Below are positions 55,496 to 64,000 of a DNA stretch of 64,000 nt, piece after piece. A program made the position numbers and the translations under genes. Positions within the stretch are counted from its first letter, which is position 1, and each line of letters starts with the position of its first letter. The notes beneath the pieces were generated by a model. That model was not told where the DNA came from, made no database searches, and saw only the letters and a program-made list of their open reading frames with translations. Source of the stretch: Siphonodentalium dalli (Eukaryota; Mollusca; Scaphopoda; Gadilida; Siphonodentaliidae). The stretch spans positions 155,399,151 to 155,463,150 of the forward strand of contig CP136068.1 of assembly GCA_032622095.1 (NCBI GenBank), given 5' to 3'.

Positions 55496-55950
55496 TTAAC
55501 CCTTTACCCAACAAAGCGGCCAAAAATGCCCAAATAAAGCTTCAATAGCCTAAAATATCTTCTGTCAGTCTCAATAAAACCATACAAATATGGATATCAT
55601 TGGAACCGGTTCATTGACCACATTATGATGGTTACAGTTATGCCCTGTGCCAATGCATTCCTTTATATATGCGAGTCGACCATAGGTCGCCTCGCATATA
55701 TAAGAGAATGCATTGGCCTAAAAAAATCTTTTTTTTACCATTTTTTCTTACATTCTTTAACAATTTTATAATGTTTTCTTACATTTTTTAACAATTTGTA
55801 TAATATTTTTCTACATTCTTTGACAATTTTATCATTTTTAATATGTGTTAAGCCAATGCATTCTCTTATATATGCGAGGCGACCTATGGTCGACTCGCAT
55901 ATATAAGAGAATGCATTGGCACATGGCCGTTCTGTTGGGTAAAGGGTTAA
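55496..55950 (-). mobile_element. TTAA-flanked MITE, family A, copy 3
   Basis: TTAA, CCCTTTACCCAAC ... GTTGGGTAAAGGG, TTAA. It matches 51921-52320 but its central AT-rich spacer is about 55 bases longer because a TTTTCTTACATTCTTTAAC block is repeated three times. Confidence 0.9.
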
Positions 55951-56605
55951 TTCAATGATAACTTAGACTAATTTGACAGGCAACAAGAGACATTACCTTT
56001 TTAATCGGTCCTTTATCAGAGATTGACAACACTTGATTTGAAGGGAATGAGTTCGCGCATATGTGGCGACCAACCGCGCCAAATGTAGGAGTATAATAAT
56101 ATATTCCATTGACCTATATTATATTGCAGCAACATTTAGGAGTGACTAGTGAGCATATCTGTGGCTACTGAGTCTCAATTGAGGGGGAGACACACTGAGC
56201 CAGAAAATCCGTTTGCACATGCACCAACCCTTGCGTTGAAACTTCCAACTGTTGGATATTCAAAACCTGACACTCCCAAAGGTTGGCCAGCTTCTGTGAC
56301 AACTGATAACAATTTCACATCATACCTGTCATTTATGTGCCCAAACACAGGAACCTTTCCAATTAGCTAAGTTCACAATCGTTGTGGTATCTTATTGGTG
56401 TGAGATTATCACGCTTGCAATTGGATCTACAGTGGTAGCATTAATATCGGTGTACGTGGAAACACGATACCTAGATTGAGCTTTTGAACAGGGAGGTGGT
56501 GCTGATAGATTAAACAACGAGTCCCCCATAAAAGCTAATAGCTAGTAAGAAATTTCGGTGTTTTCAGTTTCCAGCGGAATGTATCAATGAAATCAACATT
56601 AGTAT
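55951..56605. other. Mostly unannotated; TTTCCAAC-type fragment at 56237-56280
   Basis: CTTCCAACTGTTGGATATTC and AACCTGACACTCCC match the dispersed family at 33490-33770. The ORF at 56149-56370 spans this repeat and is not a credible gene. Confidence 0.4.
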
Positions 56606-56965
56606 GGTCGTCGGAGGGTTAGACCCATAATAAATTGGTAAAGAAGCGGTTTTGATGTCATACGACGCGGGAGAATCTCGTGTAATACATATCCAAAAGT
56701 CGCTATAATCCGCTTTGGGGAAAATTCAGAATTCAAGATGGCGTCCAACATGGCCGCCAATAATAATGAAAATCGCAAATAGGTAGTTATTTACGAAAAC
56801 CCTCGCGACAAAACGCCAATTCGGCACCAATATACATCATTGATTGAAATCAGTATATTTGTGTGGGTATGAATAGCCAAGCACGATTCAAAACTCTAAT
56901 ATGGCTACCAAAATGGCCACCGAAAATTGTCGAAGTTTAAGTTCTGCTCAGGGGAAAGCCGGAAC
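56606..56965 (-). repeat. Copy of the CCCCAAAGCGGATTATAGCG repeat
   Basis: On the minus strand, TTTTCCCCAAAGCGGATTAT ... TTTTGGATATGT ... CCCGCGT ... ATGACA(T/C)CAAAA(C/T)CGCTT matches 60120-60245, and the flanks carry AAGATGGC/ATGGCCGCC words. Confidence 0.65.
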
Positions 56966-58914
56966 AACACTTCGGTTGTGAGCTAACGATACCAGATTCA
57001 TTAAACATGTTGCAAATAATATCTACTAACACAATAATTTCAGCGCGCAATGTTCCAACAAAGCAGTATCTACTGCAGAATCCAACACCATGTCCACTTA
57101 TTACGAGGGACTATCTGGAAATTATTAAGAAAGAAATTAATTTGCGCACAAATCTGGATATTTGCAAACACAGTGTCAATATTTCTACTTATAACGACTA
57201 TTTGGAACGTTTCCAGCAAATATATGGGCATCGGTGTTCAAGTCCGGAAGCATCAGGCTATAGTGGATCACCCAGTGGCGAAGCTGGAAAGTGGAAAGGA
57301 CACGAATGGAAAAACGAATAATCTGGGGTTTACTTAATGGGTGGGCATGTTGGTTATCGGGGGTAGGTAGTTTCAAAGTAAAATTATTTTCTTCAATATC
57401 AAGAGGAAAAATGAAAATTCCGCACGTACATTGTATACTCTTCACACTCCATGTGACAATTCCGTGCCATACGACTAAGGGTATATACATGTGGATAGCA
57501 ACATTCTAGTAATATATACGCATCGATATCTACTACACATCGAGTGAATTTCATCAATGATCTGTAGGCACAATGTACGCCACGACTGGATCTGAACGCA
57601 TTGAGTATTCCGGTCGATTTTAGCCTATTATTTATATGTTATGGGTAATTGCCTCCACATCTTCAGAATATTTAGTTTATTATCCCATTGCCAACAATAA
57701 ATTATACTTTAAAAAACGTCATCATTGCCAACTAACCTCAACATTGACTATAACATTTGTTGTAGTTTTGGCGCTTTTATGCATCTGTTATTCTTCCATG
57801 GATGTGTTCACTTTACTTAGATTGATGTACAATTGTACATGTAGCATGAATGTCCTGAGATAATACGCCGTTGTTACAAGCTATATCTGCTTCCCACTTC
57901 TGTTGTAAAAAATCGGATATGGAGACAGGTATTTGCATCAATGATATCTATTGGCACCATCGTCCCAACTGCAAAATTTAGACTAGTCACTGTACTTCGA
58001 TGTAGACGTTTCTGCATCTCCAGTGTTTCCACGTTATTACCTTCCTCTACCCGTAGGCGTAAACATATTAACCATTTAGCTTGATGAACTGGTATTTCAA
58101 GGTTGCTATTGGATAGAAATGCCACATGAACATGGTGACCAACAACATGTTTGTCAAAGAAATGTGAACAATGAACATGTTCTGTTCCGGATGCCAGACA
58201 ATAAACTGCCACATAAGGCTTTCATCCATGCTGATCAGAGCACGAAATATGTGCCAATTATTGACACGAATACTATCTCATGCAGACGACGTACTCTAGA
58301 CCTACATCCAACGTCATTTCCTATAAACTTTTACTGTTTGTAAAGACGGTTTAGTGTTTTGAAAATCACGCTTGTCCAAGAAGACCTCCACGCACTTACT
58401 GATTCGATGTGTTAGCAATGTATGGGCATAGTTTCCTCAGACATATATGTATTTGGCACAAGTATTTTCTATGACATAAGACATCACCATTCACCGGAGA
58501 GTTGATATCTGAGAACAGCTATGAGTAAAACCGTTTTTCGTACATGTCGAAATGGGGAATCCATGGGCTACATTTAGTTCCAGCTACCATTAACAATGAT
58601 GTCGAAAAATGTGCTTTCACAATCTGTTTAGCGGAAATTTATTGTCATTATATTTTACTTTCTATCGAAACCGTCAAACTAAAGAGTTTTTTTCCAGTGT
58701 ATCTCAACCTAGCTATAAATCGGACACGTTTCTGTTTTGGTAACCTTCTTAAGAGGTTTGGGATTATGATTTTTCATACATATTCCAGATTAAAACAATA
58801 CTGTTTTCAATAAGAGATATTTATGCAAGTAAAATTCTTTTTTCGAAAAGGAATCAAAGAGTAAATATCCTATTCATGACTTCTATCGTTGTCGGGGGGG
58901 GGGGGGGGGTGCAT
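56966..58914. other. Unannotated stretch with several domainless ORFs
   Basis: ORFs at 57007-57321 (+), 57874-58212 (-) and 58544-58813 (+) have mixed composition but no motif I recognise. The 57007 and 57185-57490 ORFs overlap on opposite strands. No splice model is evident. A G run at 58892-58908 marks the start of the next repeat block. Confidence 0.35.
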
Positions 58915-60300
58915 ATTGGATGCCATCTCGGATCTTAAAGTTTTCCCAAAGCTGATTTTATCCGATATCCGATAAGGTATTATGAAGTCAAAGTCGCTCT
59001 CTGCTTACTTATTCTGGATCAGCCTCTTTTGCGACTATCGCGACCGTGTACCCTAAGTGTACGAAATGATGGCCGAGCCCGAATAGTTAACATTTGCCAA
59101 CCCGCGGGAAGCCACCACAAGATTGAAAATGAACCAAGGCTCCCTTTTTATAAATATTGGTTTTTATGTATATAAGGCACATAGATTAGCCAACTATCAA
59201 CTGCATCCACCAGTCACAACTTCCATTATATGACAAGCTGGGCAGAGTCTACCATTTTCGTTTTGGAAGCCATATTAGATAAAATTTATTATTTCTATTG
59301 GTCCATTTGAGATGGAATGTCTACAAATAAAAGAAATGCTCAATTATTTTGTAGGCAAGATCTGCTCATCCCTAAATATAAAATGTGACCAGAACCCCAA
59401 AACCGATTTTGGTTAAATTTCATACCGCATTCGTTAGAACTAATGAGTAAAGGTCGGAGTAAATTATGACCTAAACGATTACACATGTCATTGCTGGAAT
59501 GATCAGTTGACACGACTATTGAAAGAATATACCCATTGTACCCCAGTTCAGAGAGCAATAAGTGATAAAAAGAAGTGACAGCAAATAGTATTTTTCACAT
59601 TGGGTGCCCTTTTTGACAGCCATTTTCGGTACGGATTTTTGAGTTTTTCCATAGAGCTAGCATAATGGTATCATAAATAGGTATACATTCGTATTTATTT
59701 AGTCAATTTTATTCATCAACCACTACTTATAATCGATTGAATGACACTCTGGGCAATATCCGCCATTTTCCATATTTTGACCGCCATTTTGAGACAAAGT
59801 GCCAATTTGGGTTTTATTGAATTGGAGTATTCATAGCTAATGGTATGCCCAACTTACATTGTACTGTTCTGTCCATTTCTTGTTGATAAATGACTGGAAT
59901 CCCAATGGCGATTTTTGTGAAATTTTATACCGCGTTCTGTAAAATCGAATTTTTGAGGGTGTGGATGAGTCTTGGACCCCATTTGTGGTATCTTTCATTG
60001 CTCCAATGCTGAATTAACATGAATAAGGCTAAGCAAAGTCGCCAATCTGAACCATTATCAAACAGCAGGAACTGATCTTTAAGATATTAGGCAAAAACTT
60101 CACATTTTCGAGTTTTGGCCGCCTTGGATCCTGGATTTTCCCCAAAGCGAATTTTAGCGGATTTTGGATATGTTGTAACAGAGATTATCCCGCGTTGAAT
60201 GACACCAAAATCGCTTTTTTACCAATTTCTTCGGGGTCAACCCCTTTTTTTTGCGTACCACGACCATACTTTATCGCCTAGAATAAGTAACTAGCGGGCT
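58915..60300 (+). repeat. Dispersed repeat region with CCATTTT/AAAGCGAATTTTA motifs
   Basis: The left part (58925-59050) and right part (60110-60250) share TTTTCCC(C)AAAGC, (G/C)ATTTTA(T/G)C, GGATAT and TCGCT motifs and match 56606-56965 in the other orientation. The middle has repeated CGCCATTTT phrases. Confidence 0.5.
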
Positions 60301-60673
60301 ATTAATAATAATTGGATTAGAATCGAAATCACATTTCTAGAACAGCATCACCAGCATCGGAAGACACACATATATTGACTTTTACGTGTTTATGTGTTTT
60401 TATAGTTACAACGACACGTTTTCGAGTTCGAATTTGTGTGAATGGTGGTGTGTCGACAAAGCTGTTAACCGATCAGAGTACAATGAGTTACCGCTATTTA
60501 CGGTTCGTCGAATGCTATTGACAATATCTCACCACACATCAGCTTAAAAAACTAGGAGTTACATGGGGGTGGGGGACCCATAAGTCACTTTAGCACCGTC
60601 AAATTGTTCGTTGTAATACGTGTAGGATTCACATACGTTTTGTATCCAATGGGAAATAACAGTGCCCTTTGGC

Positions 60674-61154
60674 TTAACCATTTCAGTGCCAGGTCCGATT
60701 TTTGTATCAACCCATATACCCTGTGCCAATGCATTCTCTTATATATGCGAGTCGATCATAGGTCGCCTCGCATATATAAGAGAATGCATTGGCCTAACAA
60801 TTTTTCATCATTTTTATTATTTTTTTTTACAATTGTTTACAATTTTAATAATTTGTTCTTATATTCTTTAACATATTTATTTGGTAGGTTTAGTGCCAGG
60901 GAATCTTACGTTTTTCATGTGCATCAACATAATTACTATGAATACTTGGTGACAGTTTTGAGTTATAACAGGCCCCTAAGGTTTTATCCAGTTTGTTTTT
61001 AAATTCGCTAAAGCATGCTTAAGCATACCCAAAACAAAATTCAACCCAAAACAATCTATATATATAAAAAAACATTTAAATCTTTTTTTAGGGCCGATAT
61101 TACAGACCGTAAATTATGGCCGATGAGATCGGCCCCTGGCACTGAAAGGGTTAA
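60674..61154 (+). mobile_element. TTAA-flanked MITE, family B, with shared hairpin
   Basis: TTAA, CCATTTCAGTGCCAGG at the left and complement of CCCTTTCAGTGCCAGG at the right, then TTAA. One shared hairpin (60726-60793) and its AT-rich tail sit in the left half. The right half repeats GGTTTAGTGCCAGG internally and is otherwise unique. The ends differ from families A, C and D. The ORF at 60604-61002 is not a gene. Confidence 0.85.
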
Positions 61155-61600
61155 CCATTTACATATATATTAGGCACTAAATCTCCGTCCAAATACACAA
61201 AGGAAACGCGCAATATCGACAACTCGTATATCTACCCACTGAATGATGTGTCATGCGGACTGCAGCTACATACCACCCTCAACTATTTAGAGATTCCGAA
61301 TACCCAGCATGATTTATCGCATACATGTCAGATGGCTACATACCACCCTCAACTATTTACCGATTCCGAATACCCAGCATGATTTATCGCATTCGTGTCA
61401 CGTGTAAAAGATCAATAGGAACGAACAATGGTCGAAGTCTCATTGTCGCCGGATCCGTTGAAGTTGACAACAAAGATTGGAAGACCTAACACGTAGAGTG
61501 GTCACGTGACATCAGCATTGCGGGCTACTCATGTTTGCGATGAGTAGATCGTAAGAACTCATTTGCTCACGAAGACGCGCACATGACGTAAAACGTTCGC
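61155..61600. repeat. Includes a 70-bp tandem duplication (61266-61400)
   Basis: CTACATACCACCCTCAACTA at 61266 recurs at 61336, and similarity runs through ATACCCAGCATGATTTATCG. Around it, CACGTGAC words and TGACGTAA precede the candidate exon at 61602. Confidence 0.8.
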
Positions 61601-61601
61601 G

Positions 61602-61680
61602 ATGGAAGCTTATAGGTTAAAGTTGTATATTTCACTTCTCATGGCCGCGCACATCCAGTTTCTAACTGGTGTGATCAAAG
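61602..61680 (+). CDS. Candidate first coding exon with signal peptide and splice donor
   Basis: An ATG in a strong initiation context (GCGATGG) opens 26 codons, MEAYRLKLYISLLMAAHIQF and then LTGVIK. They have a short charged head and a 15-17-residue hydrophobic core, as in a signal peptide. One base later comes AAAG/GTACGTAC, a near-consensus splice donor. The upstream region is less AT-rich and unlike the flanking repeats. If real, this starts a secreted or membrane protein whose later exons lie downstream or beyond the window. No downstream exon was identified, so a chance match remains possible. Confidence 0.35.
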
Positions 61681-61990
61681 GTACGTACATGTTTCTCGCG
61701 AGCCAATATCTCAAGCAATATCTTATCTGAGTTCACGAATAGGTATACTATTCACGTGTCACGGGACGTTCGATTAAATATCAGAATATAAATTATCGGC
61801 AGGCGGGGGTAGCCACTACTAAATATAGTTATTTCAAAATCATTCATTCCTTCTTACTTTTACAATAAACATATTTTATTTGTAATAATACAAAGTGTAT
61901 TGGGGCACACGCTACATAACTTATACTGAGCCCCTCTCCGGTATAACTTGTTACAGAATTACATACTGGACAAAGTGGCACAATAAGTAA

Positions 61991-62220
61991 CTTATTTACA
62001 GCTGTGTGGAATGTGAGAGAAGGGTGACCGATGAAGGATGATTGTAGCGGATCGTTAGGAAAGGATGTTGTAAGGTGGTGGGAGGTGCTAACGATTGTGC
62101 TTATGGTAAACATTCGACGTTGGCACCTCGCACCACCTTACATAATCCTTTACTAACGATCCGCTACAATCATGCTTCACCAGTTACCATTCTCTCACAT
62201 TCCACACAGCTGTAAATATT
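61991..62220. mobile_element. Fold-back element whose arm seeds the 38-bp satellite
   Basis: The left arm (TTTACAGCTGTGTGGAATGT ... GATTGTAGCGGATCGTTAG ... GGTGG) and right arm (CACCTCGCACCACC ... CTAACGATCCGCTACAATC ... ATTCCACACAGCTGTAAAT) are inverted repeats of about 100 bp. The outer end of the arm (ATTCTCTCACATTCCACACA, GCTGTAAATATT) is one satellite unit of the array that starts at 62600. Confidence 0.85.
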
Positions 62221-62248
62221 GTCATGTTGCGGAAGAGATAATCCACCT

Positions 62249-62578
62249 TTAACCCTTTGAGTGACAGGTCCGATTTTTGTATCAATCCATATACCCTGTG
62301 CCAGTGCATTCTCTTATATATGCGAGTCGACCATAGGTCGCCTCGCATATATAAGAGAATGCATTGGCCTAACAAAAATTCATCATTTGTTATTATTTTT
62401 TACAATTTTTTACCATTTGAATAATTTTTTCTTATATTCTTTAACAGACTTATTTTGTAGGTTTAGTGCCAGGGAATCTTATTATTACTATGAATACTTG
62501 GTGATAGTTTTGAGTTATAACATGCCCCTAAGGTTTTATCAGTTTGTTTTTAAATTCGCTATAGCATGCTTAAGCAAC
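62249..62578 (+). mobile_element. TTAA MITE, family B, 3'-truncated copy
   Basis: It starts TTAACCCTTTGAGTGACAGG and matches 60674-61020 through the shared hairpin (62300-62367), GTTTAGTGCCAGGGAATCTT and ATTCGCTATAGCATGCTTAA. It then breaks off into ACTAAATTACTAACGATCCG. The right TTAA end is missing. It sits just outside the fold-back at 61991-62220, and a second copy of the fold-back arm follows. Confidence 0.8.
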
Positions 62579-62594
62579 TAAATTACTAAATTAC

Positions 62595-64000
62595 TAACGA
62601 TCCGCTACAATCATGCTTCACCAGTTACCCTTCTCTCACATTCCACAGAGCTGTAAATATTGGTACCGTTCTCTCACATTCCACAGAGCTGTAAATATTG
62701 GTACCATTCTCTCACATACCACAGAGCTGTAAATATTGGTACCATTCTCTCACATTCCACAGAGCTGTAAATATTGGTACCATTCTCTCACATTCCACAG
62801 ATCTGTAAATATTGGTACTATTCTCTCACATTCCACAGAGCTGTAAATATTGGTACCATTCTCTAACATTCCACAGAGCTGTAAATATTGGTACCATTCT
62901 CTCACATTCCACAGAGCTGTCGATATTGATACCATTCTCTCACATTCCACAGATCTGAAAATATTTGTACCATTCTCTCACATTACACAGAGCTGTAAAT
63001 ATTGGTACCATTCTCTCACATTCCACAGAGCTGTAAATATTGGTACCATTCTCTCACAGTCCACATAGCAGTAAATATTGGTACCATTCTCTCACATTCC
63101 ACATAGCAGTAAATATTGGTACGATTCTCTCACGTTCCACAGAGCTGTTATATCGATACCATTCTCTCACATTCCACAGAGCTGTAAATATTGATACCAT
63201 TCTCTCACATTCCACAGAGCTGTAAATATTGATACCATTCTCTTACATTCCAGAGCTGTATATCGATACCATTCTCTCACATTCCACAGAGCTGTTATAT
63301 CGATACCATTCTCTCACATTCTCTCACATTCTCACACATTCTCTCACGTTCTCTCACATTCTCTCACATTCCACAGAGCTGTAAATATTGGTTCCATTCT
63401 CTCACATTCCACAGAGCTCTAAATATTGGTACCATTCTCTCACATTCCACAGAGCTGTAAATATTGGTACCATTATCTCACATTCCACAGAGCTGTACAT
63501 ATTGGTACCATTCTCTCACATTCCACAGAGCTGTAAATATTGGTACCATTCTCTCACATTCCACAGAGATGTAAATATTGGTACCATTCTCTCACATTCC
63601 ACAGAGCTGTAGATATTGGTACCATTATCTCACATTCTACAGAGCTGTAAATATTCGTACCATTCTCTCACATTCCACATAGCTGTAAATATTGGTACAA
63701 TTCTCTCATTCCAGAGAGCTGTAAATATTGATACCATTCTCTAACATTCCACAGAGCTGTAAATATTGGTACCATTCTCTCACATTCCACAGAGCTGTAA
63801 ATATGTGTACCATTCTCTCACATTCCACAGAGCTGTAAATATTGGTACCATTCTCTCACATTCCACAGAGCTGTAAATATGTGTACCATTCTCTCACATT
63901 CCACAAAGCTGTAAATATTGATACCATTCTCTCACATTCCACAGAGCTGTAAATATTGATACCATTCTCTCACATTCAACAGAGCTGTAAATATTGGTAC
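62595..64000 (+). repeat. 38-bp satellite (CCACAGAGCTGTAAATATTG...), about 36 copies, runs off window
   Basis: After a partial fold-back arm (CTAACGATCCGCTACAATCA), the unit CCACAGAGCTGTAAATATTG plus GTACCATTCTCTCACATT repeats to the last base. Variants include TATCGATACC units (63148, 63250, 63298) and a local 10-12-bp slippage of TTCTCTCACA at 63310-63370. Most units carry a GGTACC site. ORFs on both strands here are repeat artefacts. Confidence 0.97.

Noticed and set aside
57007-57337. Two overlapping plus-strand ORFs
   Set aside because: Neither shows a domain; a minus-strand ORF of similar length covers the same bases.
57874-58212. 112-codon minus-strand ORF starting MAVYCLASGTEHVHC
   Set aside because: No recognised motif, no upstream or downstream support; could be a chance ORF.
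62750-63612. Repetitive proteins encoded by the 38-bp satellite
   Set aside because: ORFs occur on both strands and only where units lack stops; no start context or domain.

Overview
The window looks like intergenic, repeat-saturated DNA from an animal, most likely a marine lophotrochozoan such as a mollusc. This is inferred from four things. The base composition is AT-rich with almost no long ORFs. There is one intronless class A GPCR ORF. Several fragments of jockey/CR1-group non-LTR retrotransposons are present. MITEs, fold-back elements, Helitron-like ends and satellites are very dense, and they include a GCTCACC...GGTGGAGCT hairpin repeat that I associate from memory with mollusc genomes. 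I see no bacterial operon, CRISPR array or rRNA gene.

The only ORF that reads as a complete protein gene is a seven-transmembrane receptor at 4642-5829 (+). A possible first coding exon of a secreted or membrane protein (signal-peptide-like, ending in a consensus splice donor) lies at 61602-61680 (+). A YqaJ-type exonuclease fragment lies at 53545-53790 (-). Three LINE pieces are recognisable: a long decayed element at 13.9-18.9 kb, a second LINE nested antisense inside it at 17.35-18.05 kb, and a 5'-truncated 3' end at 31.93-32.59 kb. The long element has two minisatellites (41 bp x 33 and 32 bp x about 6.5) that are amplified pieces of its own coding sequence.

Region by region: 0-4.6 kb, weak repeats and a 1.65-kb interval bounded by inverted repeats; 4.6-6.4 kb, the GPCR; 6.7-8.3 kb, minisatellites and a TTAA-flanked MITE; 9.6-12.5 kb, an 831-bp higher-order tandem array; 12.7-13.45 kb, a 727-bp palindromic element; 13.9-18.9 kb, nested LINEs; 19.8-21.4 kb, three fold-backs; 21.7-30.3 kb, Helitron-like ends and tandem arrays; 29.8-31.2 kb, a TTAA-rich minisatellite hit by a MITE; 35.6-36.1 kb, another TTAA MITE; 37.9-41.3 kb, a TA-flanked satellite-bearing element with a nested TIR element; 41.4-44.3 kb, a 2.9-kb palindrome carrying a zinc-finger-like insertion; 44.3-48.7 kb, a second large fold-back around a 160-bp satellite; 49.0-51.1 kb, CCGCGG-rich TA MITEs and a tRNA-like sequence; 51.9-56.0 kb, more TTAA MITEs and a Helitron-like element; 60.7-64 kb, two more MITEs and a 38-bp satellite running off the window.

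The most striking pattern is one near-perfect hairpin (33-bp arms, 3-nt ATA loop, one recurrent arm mismatch). Together with an AT-rich tail it recurs inside elements with at least three unrelated sets of termini. I read it as a module that has moved between, or been repeatedly acquired by, different non-autonomous transposon families. All identity and homology statements come from reading by eye, not from a search.
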